From Candidatus Saccharibacteria bacterium HGW-Saccharibacteria-1 (GTDB taxonomy: Bacteria; Patescibacteriota; Saccharimonadia; Saccharimonadales; Saccharimonadaceae), in NCBI GenBank assembly GCA_002839415.1, contig PGXZ01000001.1, positions 1 through 57,258 of the forward strand: 57,258 nucleotides of DNA, written 5' to 3'. Shown here one piece after another: positions 17,187-26,447 of the stretch. The notes under the pieces are model-generated. The model made no database searches and was not told where the DNA came from. It saw nothing but the letters and a program-made list of their open reading frames with translations. The translations under genes and the position numbers were made by a program. Each line of letters begins with the position of its first letter. Position 1 is the stretch's first letter.

Positions 17187-18287
17187 ATGTTTCTTGCGAT
17201 AAATGAAATTAGGTACGCCAAGACAAGGTATCTTTTGATTGTCGGTGTAGTGGCTTTGATTTCGTATTTGGTTTATTTCCTAACAGGCCTCGCCTACGGT
17301 TTGGCGTGGTCGAATCGGACGAGTGTTGATGATTGGAAGGCTAGTGGTATAGTTTTGGCGGACTCGGCTAATAAGAGTTTGGCGGTTTCGGCTTTTGATG
17401 AGTCACTGTCTGCGAGCATTAAAGCGTCGGATAAAGCTGATTTGTATGCCCTCCAGACGGTTGTTTTTAAATCAGGTAATGATAGTGAATCGGGTAAGAT
17501 AAATGCAGCCTTTTTCGGAACTGACAAAGCGTCCTTTCTATATCCTGAGGTTGTGGAGGGTAGGAATGCAAGTAAAAGTTCAGAGGTTATTGCGAGCATT
17601 AGTCTAAAGAAAGAAAATGGCTTGCGTCTGGGTGATGCCATTCAGATTGCCGGTAATAAAGAATCCTATGAAATTGTCGGTTTCACGAAAAGTCTTAAAT
17701 TTAATACCGCACCAGTTGTGTATGTGAGTATTGACACAGCGCGTGATATTCGGAGTAATATGATGGTCGGTCAGGTAGTTAATAACAGAAAGTCGAATTT
17801 GATTAGCGCTGTAATTGTAAGGAATGGTGAGGCCGGATTTGAGTCAAAATTAGATAAAAGTTTGAAATATTATCAAATTGAAGATTTTATAATGTCGATA
17901 CCGGGTTATAAGCCGCAATTGCTAACATTTGGGATTATGATTGGCTTTTTAATAGCAATTGCCGCGCTGGTAATTGGGATTTTTATGTACGTTCTGACCA
18001 TTGAAAAAAAGAGTGTATTTGGAATCATGAAAGCCCAAGGTATTTCAACAGGTTATATTAGTCGTTCGGTAATATTTCAGACAATAATTTTAACGGCGTT
18101 AGGGCTGGCTATTGGTCTAGCGTTGACGCTGTTAACTAGTGCTTTAATACCGACGGCTGTGCCATTTTTGAATAATTGGTTGTTTTATCTGGTGATATCG
18201 ATGCTACTGGTATTTATTTCAGTGCTAGGCACGTTGTTTTCGGTTTTAATAATTTCAAAGATAGATCCGTTAAAGGCGATAGGTTGA
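17187..18287 (+). CDS. ABC transporter permease, MacB/FtsX type
   Basis: A 366-residue permease with an N-terminal membrane helix (about 12-35), a large extracytoplasmic domain of about 200 residues (MacB_PCD-like), and three C-terminal helices (about 250-365). This is the four-helix layout of the FtsX/LolCE/MacB superfamily, which powers periplasmic or extracellular mechanics or exports peptides and lipids rather than importing solutes. A strong AGGAGG lies 6 nt before the ATG at 17187; a TTG one codon earlier is too close to it. The ATPase gene follows after 4 nt. Confidence 0.87.
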   Translation: MFLAINEIRYAKTRYLLIVGVVALISYLVYFLTGLAYGLAWSNRTSVDDWKASGIVLADSANKSLAVSAFDESLSASIKASDKADLYALQTVVFKSGNDSESGKINAAFFGTDKASFLYPEVVEGRNASKSSEVIASISLKKENGLRLGDAIQIAGNKESYEIVGFTKSLKFNTAPVVYVSIDTARDIRSNMMVGQVVNNRKSNLISAVIVRNGEAGFESKLDKSLKYYQIEDFIMSIPGYKPQLLTFGIMIGFLIAIAALVIGIFMYVLTIEKKSVFGIMKAQGISTGYISRSVIFQTIILTALGLAIGLALTLLTSALIPTAVPFLNNWLFYLVISMLLVFISVLGTLFSVLIISKIDPLKAIG

Positions 18288-18291
18288 TGGT

Positions 18292-18981
18292 ATGAGTTTA
18301 GTTGAATTAAAAAATGTATTCCAAGATTATAGCGACGGAAATGATGTTATCCATGCATTGAAAAAAACAAATTTGTCGATAAATGCGGGTGAGTTTGTAG
18401 CTATTATAGGGCCAAGCGGATCGGGTAAAAGTACGTTGCTAACAATAATGGGTGGACTGCAAAAACCAAGCGGCGGTAGTGTGACCTTGAATAAAAAAAG
18501 TTTTAGTCGGGCGAGCCCTAAAAGACGAACAGAACTGAGATTTCAAGAGATTGGTTTTATATTGCAAGCGTCAAACCTGGTGCCATATTTGACAGTCGAA
18601 AAGCAGTTAAAGCTGATTGATAAAGTGGCAAAAAAGCCGTTTAACATTAAAAAAGCTGACGCGCTTTTAGGCAGTTTGGGTATTCTTTCGCTGAAAAATA
18701 AATACCCTAGCGATTTGTCAGGTGGCGAGAGGCAGCGCGCATCAATTGCTCGGGCGCTATACTCGAATCCGTCATTGATTTTAGCTGATGAGCCAACGGC
18801 TAGTTTGGATACCTCAAGGGCTTTTGAGGTAGTACAGATTTTAGCAGAAGAGACTAAGAAACTAAATAAAGCTACGGTAATGGTGACTCATGACGAGAGG
18901 CTGCTGTCATATTGCGATAAAGTTTATGTTATAAATGACGGTGTATTGACCGATAGAACAAAACAATATTTGAACAAATAA
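18292..18981 (+). CDS. ABC transporter ATP-binding protein, MacB/LolD type
   Basis: A 229-residue ABC ATPase with Walker A GPSGSGKST (residues 40-48), a Q-loop (about 86), the signature LSGGERQRAS (about 140), Walker B LILADEPTA and the switch histidine in VMVTHD. It drives the permease encoded 4 nt upstream. Sequence style and pairing fit the LolD/MacB/FtsE group. The substrate is unknown; the two membrane proteins downstream could be partners but have a separate promoter in between. Confidence 0.92.
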   Translation: MSLVELKNVFQDYSDGNDVIHALKKTNLSINAGEFVAIIGPSGSGKSTLLTIMGGLQKPSGGSVTLNKKSFSRASPKRRTELRFQEIGFILQASNLVPYLTVEKQLKLIDKVAKKPFNIKKADALLGSLGILSLKNKYPSDLSGGERQRASIARALYSNPSLILADEPTASLDTSRAFEVVQILAEETKKLNKATVMVTHDERLLSYCDKVYVINDGVLTDRTKQYLNK

Positions 18982-18994
18982 CAAATATGTTCGA

Positions 18995-19023
18995 TTGATA
19001 AGAGATATCTCTTATGCTATTAT
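18995..19023 (+). promoter_or_regulatory. Promoter with an 18-bp perfect palindromic operator
   Basis: The -35 TTGATA (18995-19000), a 17-bp spacer and the extended -10 TGCTATTAT (box 19018-19023) form a good promoter. A perfect palindrome, ATAAGAGATATCTCTTAT at 18998-19015, fills the -35 half and the spacer. This is the typical position for a dimeric repressor; the regulator is not identified. It has no T-run, so it is not a terminator. Confidence 0.6.
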
Positions 19024-19060
19024 TGAAGCAACGAGAATGTTGATATGGGGGTAGAAGTTT

Positions 19061-19585
19061 ATGAACGAGGCGACGCCAGTCCACAAGAATAATTCGAATT
19101 CTGCTGGGAGAAATTCGGGACACAAAGGCGATGGTCAAAAGCGCCATGGTAAATTCAAGATAAATAAGATGAGGCTAATACTGGCTTCGGTTGGGGCGAT
19201 ATTGCTATTTGCGCTAATTTCGCTGGGCTGTTTATTGATCTATAAATCAAATACCAATTCAAGCATTGACAGCAGTCGCTATCAGGCGGTTTTCTTGTCG
19301 AATGGACAGGTCTATTTCGGCAAATTGCATACTTATAACAGTGAATATATGAAATTGAACGATATTTATTATTTACAAACAAAAACTACCCAGGATACGT
19401 CAAGTAATCCACAGGAGACCAGTACCTCGGATCAATCCAACGTCCAATTGATCAAATTAGGTAGTGAAATTCATGGTCCAGATGATGAGATGATCGTCAG
19501 TAAGAATCAGATCCTATTTTTCGAAAACTTGAGTAAGGATAGTCAAGTGACGAAATCAATTGCTAAATATAAGACTCCTTCGTAG
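19061..19585 (+). CDS. Single-pass membrane protein, CPR-type hypothetical
   Basis: A 174-residue protein with a 36-residue basic Asn/His/Lys-rich cytoplasmic tail, one membrane helix (about 38-62) and an extracytoplasmic domain containing AVFLSNGQVYFGKL and YYLQ, followed by a Ser/Thr-rich loop and HGPDDEM. The AVFL-x-NGQVYFGKL pattern is, from memory, common in CPR membrane proteins of unknown function; no named family was identified. It is expressed from the palindrome-containing promoter just upstream, with a GGGGGT-type ribosome binding site. Confidence 0.75.
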   Translation: MNEATPVHKNNSNSAGRNSGHKGDGQKRHGKFKINKMRLILASVGAILLFALISLGCLLIYKSNTNSSIDSSRYQAVFLSNGQVYFGKLHTYNSEYMKLNDIYYLQTKTTQDTSSNPQETSTSDQSNVQLIKLGSEIHGPDDEMIVSKNQILFFENLSKDSQVTKSIAKYKTPS

Positions 19586-19602
19586 TTAGTTCGGATTATT
19601 AA

Positions 19603-20100
19603 ATGAATCGTGCCGCTAAAATTGCAATTAGGTTGGGAGTGTCGGCTGTTGTTCTGTTAATTATAATAGTAGGCGGTGGGATATTTTATATTTGGTACTC
19701 GGGTCAGAATAGTGCGCCGGTTACGATTGAAGCCGAGCCGACTCCGATAAAGACCTCGGTACAGGCCAAACCTGCGAAGATAGATGAAAATGCAAATGTT
19801 GGTGTTGTTACGCAATCGTTGACGTCGCCGGTTAAGCCTGGTTCAAACTCGTCAATTATTATCAAAACTAACCCCAAGGCTGATTGTGTAATTTCGGTTA
19901 TATACAATAAGGTGGCAAGTACTGATTCTGGTTTGGTGGCAAAGGTTGCGGATGAATACGGCGTAGTTAGTTGGACTTGGACTGTTAGTAATACTGTCCC
20001 GCTTGGAAAGTGGCCAGTAAAAGTAACTTGTTCGCATAACAAAAAGTCAGGTGTTGGCGGTGGTGACTTGGTTGTTACGGACGCTATTGTAGAGGAATGA
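19603..20100 (+). CDS. Membrane-anchored hypothetical protein with an Ig-like extracellular part
   Basis: A 165-residue product: basic start, one membrane helix (about 13-33), a Pro/Lys-rich spacer and a beta-rich domain of about 100 residues with two cysteines (ADCVIS and VTCSHN) that could form the core disulfide of an immunoglobulin-like sandwich. The family was not recognised. It follows the 19061 gene by 17 nt and is probably in the same operon. Its stop lies 3 nt from that of the convergent gene. Confidence 0.7.
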   Translation: MNRAAKIAIRLGVSAVVLLIIIVGGGIFYIWYSGQNSAPVTIEAEPTPIKTSVQAKPAKIDENANVGVVTQSLTSPVKPGSNSSIIIKTNPKADCVISVIYNKVASTDSGLVAKVADEYGVVSWTWTVSNTVPLGKWPVKVTCSHNKKSGVGGGDLVVTDAIVEE

Positions 20101-20103
20101 TTC

Positions 20104-20766
20104 TTATTGTAGCGAGTTGATGTACTCGGCCCATTTGTCGCTACTAATCTGTACGCTAGACTTAATGAGAATTAACAGATTATCCTTGTTGAAAATTATT
20201 GATTGAGGACCTTTGGCGGACGTACCTATGTATACGGTTGTGTTCCCGACGGTGATTTTTTCAGTAGCTTTAAAATCGGAAGCCAGAGTTTCAATTTGAT
20301 CGCTATTGTCATCTTTAAATTCCTCGGGTAGTTGTTGCTGGCTGACGTTAATAGGAACGTTGCCGATTTTATCAACATAGGCATAGGCTGGGGCGACATT
20401 AGAGGGGCTGACTCTTGTCCATCCGCCGAGCTCTTTTATGGTTTTTCCGGATGGAAGTAGTGTTTTGTAAGTTGGCGTGCCCTTGGTTAGTACACCAGCT
20501 TTACTGGATGATTTGTCGTTAACGCTCGCTGTGGTCTGAGCGGTCTCTTTTGGCTTTGGAAAGAATATGAACAATAAAACAATCGCAATAATTGTAGCGA
20601 TAATTATAACCGACATTTCTTTGCGGGTTAGATTTGTTATCTTTGCTAGTTTATTGATTAGCTTTTGTGTTATATTTTTGATAGCAATAAAAAATTTAAG
20701 TGCTTTTAACCTTAGTTTCTTTAGGAGAATACTCATAGATATTTTAGCGTTATTTTGATTAGCCAT
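20104..20766 (-). CDS. Single-pass membrane protein, hypothetical
   Basis: A 220-residue product with an unusually long, strongly basic cytoplasmic segment of about 50 residues, one membrane helix (SVIIIATIIAIVLLFIFF), a Ser/Thr-rich spacer and a compact alpha/beta extracytoplasmic domain ending in SSDKWAEYINSL. It contains no cysteine. The family was not recognised. A TGATATACT box 7 nt upstream suggests a leaderless message. It lies downstream of the kelch gene but has its own promoter-side gap. Confidence 0.7.
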   Translation of the reverse strand: MANQNNAKISMSILLKKLRLKALKFFIAIKNITQKLINKLAKITNLTRKEMSVIIIATIIAIVLLFIFFPKPKETAQTTASVNDKSSSKAGVLTKGTPTYKTLLPSGKTIKELGGWTRVSPSNVAPAYAYVDKIGNVPINVSQQQLPEEFKDDNSDQIETLASDFKATEKITVGNTTVYIGTSAKGPQSIIFNKDNLLILIKSSVQISSDKWAEYINSLQ

Positions 20767-20773
20767 TAGTATT

Positions 20774-20782
20774 AGTATATCA
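20774..20782 (-). promoter_or_regulatory. Extended -10 promoter of the 220-residue membrane protein gene
   Basis: TGATATACT on the minus strand ends 7 nt before the ATG at 20766. Confidence 0.5.
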
Positions 20783-20796
20783 GATTAAACTGCTAG

Positions 20797-23700
20797 CTAT
20801 TGTGTATAGTAAGGGGTATCGATTGGTTGTTGTAGGCCGCCGGTAAATGTACGGCCATGCATTAAACGCTTACTTGGGTCGGCTGTGAATTGCAGGGTAA
20901 GGTCAGTAATAGTTGGGCCGCGTGATACGTCATCAGGATAGCCAAAAGCTTGTGAACTGTCGACGGTAACGTTAAAATAATAGAACCTGGCGCAATTAGT
21001 GCTGGTACCGCTACTATTCCTTGGCGTGTATATGCCAGGCAATCCTAAAGTAACATCACCGAATATTGTCTCTTGACCCCAAGTCGTCATGGCCGGTGAC
21101 GTACAAGAGGTCGTAGTATTGGTCATAGAACGATATTTTAATCTCCATTTTGCGCCGATTGAATTGTCTATTCCGTTTAGTAGCCAATTATTTGGAAAGA
21201 CATCAGAATCGGTATCTATCATGATTGAGTATTTTGCTACTTGCGGTTGGGCTAGTAAGGTTGTTTGCTGCGTAACTGGGCTAGCGTACGTTAGTGTGCT
21301 ACCACAAGCGCCACCTATTATATACGCCTTTCCGTCGGAATATGCGGCCGAACTGCCATATCGACTACCGGTAAAGCGTTGATTAGTCTCGTACCATTCA
21401 CCGATACCAGTTGGGTTGTTACCGCTTGATATTGTCGTGTTGGCGCTGATAGGTGCCACCAGAGTAGTTGGATTACAGACGTTAGCTGATGAGCGACCAC
21501 CTAAAAGGTATACGTAACCATTAGCCGCAAAGCCATCTGAATTTGAAATTGGCTTTGGTAGGCTAGCGGAGAATGTCCAACCACCAACTAGCCCTGTTGT
21601 GCTGTTTATCTGTGCGTATTGGCTGTCGCTTAAGTAGTTTATGCCGTCGTAGCCGCCGAAAATGTAAATATTATTTGCGTACGAAACGGCGGTTAGCCCA
21701 CTTCTGGCAACATCAAATGAAGTACTAGCCGAAGACCAGGCTGCGGTGATGTCGCCGCCAGAGTTTAACTGAGGGCTAACGTAAATAGTGTTACAGACAT
21801 TATTGGCAGTACAACCTGTTCCGGTACCTTCGCCGCCAACTATATATATTCGGTTATTCCATACGGTTGCGCCGAACTTAGTTCTTGCTGCAGGGATAGG
21901 ATTGCTAGCGGTACCCCAAGACGATACATTACCTGATGATGGCGTGCCGTAATAAATCTCGGTTCGCCTGTCGGTTGCGGTATTGCTCTGTCCGCCAATG
22001 TAGTATAGCGTACCGCCGGACGCTTCAAGTTTTCCCCACGTTCGATTGGCGGGGAGTGCGGCTGCTGTGCTGGCCCAAGTACCAATATTGCCGTTGACGT
22101 CAATTGGCGCGTAGGACACATTGTTGGTTGCGGAGGTGCAATCTGTTGCGCTGATGCAACCTCCGGCGGTATAAATAAAGCCGTTTAAGATTACACTGCT
22201 TGCTCCAATTCGATTTGGATTAGTTGTATAAGTATTGGCCGACGTTGTATATCCAGCTGGGGCGCCACTGTCGTTATTGTATATTTGAAAAGTCTGAACA
22301 ACATCCGTTCTGGTGGTGCATCCGCTAGGGCTTGACCCGATGGTACAGCCACCAATGACGTAGGCGAATGAGTTTGATATTGGGACGCTAAGACCCCAGC
22401 GTTGATTAATTGTTACAGCTGAAATATGGAATCCATCCGTGGCGCTGCCCAAGCTTCCATCGCTGACGTTAACTTTGATAAATTCAATATCCGCCAAGAC
22501 TCCAGCTGTGCCATCATAGCCACCGACAACATATATATATCCGTTATAGCCAAAGGCGGCTGCACGTCGGCGACCGACTATCATGTGATTTGATGATTCA
22601 ACCCATGATCCACTACCGTTTGCTGATATGACGTTATTACTGTCGTCGAACTTTGCATAGCGCAAACTAGTGAGGTCGACTAGGTTTGGTGAGACTCCAC
22701 CGATTAAATAGATATAATTTGCATAAACTGTTCCGCTCATAATACCGAGTCCAGCCGAGCTGTCACCTGGAATTATTCCAATTTGTTGCTGACCACTAGT
22801 CGAGCAGTTTGCGATAGCTCCGGTCGCTGCCTGGATACTGCATTTGTAGACGTTTTGGCTATAAGCCGTGCAACCTGCACCTGAACTTGTAGCACATCCA
22901 CCAAAGATATATAAATTTCCTGGTGAAGTGCTGGCGGCAGAAGGGTTGGCGCGCGTGTAGGCGAATAGGAATGAAACTGAGTTGACGCCTAATCCCGTCA
23001 TTGATTGTGAAGTCCAGGCGCCAATGCTACCATCGCTATTGATAGTTGTGCGATTTATTTCATTTATATTACCCGATCCGTCTAGTCCTCCGACGAGATA
23101 TATTTGACCTCCAAATACAACAGGACTCGCCGCACCAATTCCACCGGCTATGGTGTGGGTAGTGTCTACGCACCATGATCCGCCTCTATAAGTTCCGGAC
23201 GGGCAGGTGGCTGGTTTGGTCATTTCCCCTGTTGAGGATATGGCTACGTAAGCTACATTACCGAGAGTTGTTGAACATGAATTATTAGTGCAACCTCCGA
23301 TGACGTATAAAAACCCGTTTGCAATAATCGATGAGTTTAGCATATTTCCTATGTATGATGTTCCTGGTAGATTGCAATCTGTCGGTGAGATTCCACTGCA
23401 CGGGTCTTCGCCACTTGCAACCGACTGTGCGACTGTCGAGGCATCGCCATCTTGATTAACTTTGCCGTAAATAATACTATTTAGCATGGCAGAATTACAA
23501 CTACCGTCAGTGCTGTTTTGGGCCGAACAGCCACCAATTTCATAAATATGGTCGCGCCAAGAAACCATGCTAAATCCCATGCGCTGGTCGCTGACCGTGC
23601 CTATATTATTCCAAACATCTAGGCTGCCATCAGCATTGATACTTGCAACTTGAGTATCGGCTTGAACGGTAGTACAATGTCCGCTGGCATTTACAGTACT

Positions 23701-26433
23701 GCACCCACCAGAAATGTAGATATAAGCACCCCATACGACAGAGAAGTTGCCGCCGCCGCTAAGCCGACCAGTCGAGAAGCTGGTAGTCTGAACCCAGTTA
23801 TTCAAAGTTCCATTACTGTTAATTTTTATATAATAAACTGAATTTGTCGGTGCAGCTCCAACAGCTGTTGATCCGCCGATTATATACAAACGATCGTTAT
23901 AAACTTGAACGCCATGACCGTATAGATTAGTTGGTAGTGAAGTTGATGATGTCCATGTTCCTAGCGTACCGGTTGGTTTAACGTCGGCTATTTCGACAGT
24001 GTTAGTGGATCCACCTGCAGTTCGGCCGCCAAGTAAATACATACGATTATTATAAGCAACCATTGCAGTATCCGACCTTGCCGAACTAATGTTTGTATCT
24101 TGATACCAATAAACCCAATTATCTTTATTGGTATCTGTCGGGTGCCAGAGTTGAGGTTCGCCGTTAGCGCCTAGCTTGGCTATATATACGCTATTTTGTC
24201 GCGTTCCACTACTGTCCACGCCTCCAACTGCGTACAAAAAACCATTGTAAGCGGTGAGTGAAAAGTTCGTTCTGGCTGATGGCAGATTATAGTCTGCAGT
24301 CGTACACCAACCGCTACACGCACCGCTGCCTGGGTTGGCACTGTCAACAGAGCCGCTAGTTGAATTAAATTTAGCCCAACTAATAGATGAGGATACGGTA
24401 GTGCCGCCACTCGTCCCATACGTAATAGCAATAAGCCCGTTATCGCCGGATGCGCCAACGCCAGAAATAGACCCGCCAGTACCTCCAGTTCCCGCACCGT
24501 TTCTGTATGAATCACTTGGGTTTCCCGGTGCTGTTCCGCTTCCGGCGGCATTCGTTGTTGATGTTGCGGCCGGTATGATATAGCTTGAACCACCACCTCC
24601 GCCACTACCACCGGTTGTTATTGTTGTGCCAGTAGAGCTCGAGCCACCACCACCACCAAAGTATCCGGCACCACCACCACCACCGGCTGCATAGGTGGTT
24701 GTGGTAACTGAACCGCCACTACCTCCAGTTGCTAGTCCGCCATTAGCAGCCCCGCCGTCTGCGCCTGCGTTGTTCCGGCCATTTCCACCGAGGCCTCCGG
24801 TAAGTGATGTCCCAGCTGTACCAACATTTCGCCCGCCAGTACCAGCTGCGCCGCCAGCAGAGGCGGTTCCGCCTCGGCCACCGGTTACTGTGCCAGTGCC
24901 TCCGGCGTTCGAACCGGCAATACCGCTTTCTCCACCGCCAGCTCCACCAGCTCCGCCAGTGTGTGTCGAGGTAGCTCTACCGCCACCACCGCCACCACCA
25001 CCGGCGACTATGGCAAGCAAAGTTGATCCGCGATAAATAGTAGAAGATCCACCACCACCGCCACCACCACCGGCGGTGTTTCTTGTGCCACCACCACCAC
25101 CACCACCAACATAAGTAGTGAGTGTTTCTCCGGGTGTAACGGGGATTGTTCCGTATATAGAGCCGCTGCCGCCGCCTGCTGCGCCCGCTGCTGCCGAGCC
25201 ACCAGCGCCGCCGCCACCACCACCGCCCCACATTTTGATAGTTAAGCTTGTAATACCATCTGGAACAACAAATGTGTCAGAGCCTTGAGTGTTAAAGACT
25301 TGTCCATTAAAAGTGGTTCCTCCAACGGAGTATATATATCCACCAGCCGCAACTGAGCTACCGCCCCAAGCTGAAGTCGGTAATGTAGTAGTGCTTGTCC
25401 AAGAGTCGATACGAGCTCCAGTTGTTCGGCCTTTTTCAATTAGTTTATTGTCAACATTAAAGTTGATATTGGTTTCATTGTTACCGTTCATAAATTGTTG
25501 AGCTGTTACAACGTAAATGCTTGGGTCTATCGATAGTGGAAAGTTTGCTTTTTTAAGGCCACTTACTGCTACTTTTAGATTGTTGCCCTGAAGTGAATAG
25601 GCTGCCTTGACGCTGGATTGTTTTTTATTAGTTTCAATTACTGTCGGTTTTGGAATGCTAAATATCAATGTATTTTTTTTGGCATTTTGTTTGGCCTTTA
25701 GTAGCAGCGCAGAATCTGCGTCGGTAGATGCCGTAATATTGCCACTTAATATAGTATTACCATACACGCCAATGCTTCCGTCAGATTCGATGCGAGCTTC
25801 AAGGCCATCCCCAAGCCCAAGGGTGTATTCATATACGGCAGAATCATTATTTGATTTGTTAAGTAGTATATCTTCTTTGACGCCTGCGCCCTGCATTGTA
25901 TAAACTGCCCAGCCAGTTCCATCTGTCATTGGATAAATTATACGGTCGCCGTCCTGCCTACCGTTGAATAAATTAAATTTTGGTTTTAAACTAAAATCAA
26001 TTTTATTAATTGGGTCAGTCACCGATACTCCCTTAGAAGGGTCTGCGTAGGCGACGGCAGTTATATGTTGAGAATTCGCAGAAGCTGATTCTGAACCGGA
26101 AGCGCCCTTACTACTATCAAAGTTGTATAGTTGTTTTTTAGTATCGTATTTAATTTTATCTGCCATAGATTGATTGATTGGAGTGATCAAAGAGCCTGCT
26201 TTGCCGATTGAATACGATTGTTTTATTATATTAAGCCTAACGATATAGAATGAAGTGGTCGCAAGCATTATAACTAATACTAATCCGGTCGTAATCCAGA
26301 TTTTTGGATGGTTATTCCTAAAGTAATTAAATAGAGAAGTGAGACTAGTCTTAGCCCTTTTAAAAAAGCTAAATTTAGCATAATTTGATTTATGGGTAGA
26401 ATCTTTTTTGGTTTTCTTTCTATATTTTTTCAT
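20797..26433 (-). CDS. Giant membrane-anchored kelch-repeat surface protein with a glycine-rich insertion
   Basis: A 1878-residue protein: a lysine-rich cytoplasmic start, one membrane helix (about 46-68), a beta-rich stalk to about 340, then repeated kelch motifs of the form [LI]-Y-x-x-G-G. Eighteen such motifs were counted by eye, enough for three six-bladed propellers. Between the GG hairpin of the first motif and its closing strand sits a glycine-rich segment (about residues 400-670). Seven or more loops carry GGC-x(3-12)-C cysteine pairs. A C-terminal domain of about 140 residues follows. The role is probably adhesion or sugar/protein binding at the cell surface (inference). It starts 14 nt after the upstream surface-protein gene, so the two are one operon. 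Confidence 0.85.
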   Translation of the reverse strand: MKKYRKKTKKDSTHKSNYAKFSFFKRAKTSLTSLFNYFRNNHPKIWITTGLVLVIMLATTSFYIVRLNIIKQSYSIGKAGSLITPINQSMADKIKYDTKKQLYNFDSSKGASGSESASANSQHITAVAYADPSKGVSVTDPINKIDFSLKPKFNLFNGRQDGDRIIYPMTDGTGWAVYTMQGAGVKEDILLNKSNNDSAVYEYTLGLGDGLEARIESDGSIGVYGNTILSGNITASTDADSALLLKAKQNAKKNTLIFSIPKPTVIETNKKQSSVKAAYSLQGNNLKVAVSGLKKANFPLSIDPSIYVVTAQQFMNGNNETNINFNVDNKLIEKGRTTGARIDSWTSTTTLPTSAWGGSSVAAGGYIYSVGGTTFNGQVFNTQGSDTFVVPDGITSLTIKMWGGGGGGGAGGSAAAGAAGGGSGSIYGTIPVTPGETLTTYVGGGGGGGTRNTAGGGGGGGGSSTIYRGSTLLAIVAGGGGGGGGRATSTHTGGAGGAGGGESGIAGSNAGGTGTVTGGRGGTASAGGAAGTGGRNVGTAGTSLTGGLGGNGRNNAGADGGAANGGLATGGSGGSVTTTTYAAGGGGGAGYFGGGGGSSSTGTTITTGGSGGGGGSSYIIPAATSTTNAAGSGTAPGNPSDSYRNGAGTGGTGGSISGVGASGDNGLIAITYGTSGGTTVSSSISWAKFNSTSGSVDSANPGSGACSGWCTTADYNLPSARTNFSLTAYNGFLYAVGGVDSSGTRQNSVYIAKLGANGEPQLWHPTDTNKDNWVYWYQDTNISSARSDTAMVAYNNRMYLLGGRTAGGSTNTVEIADVKPTGTLGTWTSSTSLPTNLYGHGVQVYNDRLYIIGGSTAVGAAPTNSVYYIKINSNGTLNNWVQTTSFSTGRLSGGGNFSVVWGAYIYISGGCSTVNASGHCTTVQADTQVASINADGSLDVWNNIGTVSDQRMGFSMVSWRDHIYEIGGCSAQNSTDGSCNSAMLNSIIYGKVNQDGDASTVAQSVASGEDPCSGISPTDCNLPGTSYIGNMLNSSIIANGFLYVIGGCTNNSCSTTLGNVAYVAISSTGEMTKPATCPSGTYRGGSWCVDTTHTIAGGIGAASPVVFGGQIYLVGGLDGSGNINEINRTTINSDGSIGAWTSQSMTGLGVNSVSFLFAYTRANPSAASTSPGNLYIFGGCATSSGAGCTAYSQNVYKCSIQAATGAIANCSTSGQQQIGIIPGDSSAGLGIMSGTVYANYIYLIGGVSPNLVDLTSLRYAKFDDSNNVISANGSGSWVESSNHMIVGRRRAAAFGYNGYIYVVGGYDGTAGVLADIEFIKVNVSDGSLGSATDGFHISAVTINQRWGLSVPISNSFAYVIGGCTIGSSPSGCTTRTDVVQTFQIYNNDSGAPAGYTTSANTYTTNPNRIGASSVILNGFIYTAGGCISATDCTSATNNVSYAPIDVNGNIGTWASTAAALPANRTWGKLEASGGTLYYIGGQSNTATDRRTEIYYGTPSSGNVSSWGTASNPIPAARTKFGATVWNNRIYIVGGEGTGTGCTANNVCNTIYVSPQLNSGGDITAAWSSASTSFDVARSGLTAVSYANNIYIFGGYDGINYLSDSQYAQINSTTGLVGGWTFSASLPKPISNSDGFAANGYVYLLGGRSSANVCNPTTLVAPISANTTISSGNNPTGIGEWYETNQRFTGSRYGSSAAYSDGKAYIIGGACGSTLTYASPVTQQTTLLAQPQVAKYSIMIDTDSDVFPNNWLLNGIDNSIGAKWRLKYRSMTNTTTSCTSPAMTTWGQETIFGDVTLGLPGIYTPRNSSGTSTNCARFYYFNVTVDSSQAFGYPDDVSRGPTITDLTLQFTADPSKRLMHGRTFTGGLQQPIDTPYYTQ
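24420..25230 (-). repeat. Glycine-codon low-complexity tract inside the kelch gene
   Basis: Runs of GGT/GGC codons (CCACCACC on the plus strand) make a GC-rich block in an AT-rich genome. It encodes the glycine-rich insertion at about residues 400-670. Such tracts are prone to slippage, so its length may vary among strains. Confidence 0.75.
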
Positions 26434-26447
26434 TTCTTTGTTCTATT

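Noticed and set aside
18998-19015. Terminator of the ABC transporter operon
   Set aside because: The palindrome has no loop and no T-run, and it lies within a well-spaced -35/-10 pair.
24695-25036. Proline-rich plus-strand ORF opposite the kelch gene
   Set aside because: It is the antisense of the glycine-codon tract (GGN read backward gives CCN, proline) and has no promoter or ribosome binding site.
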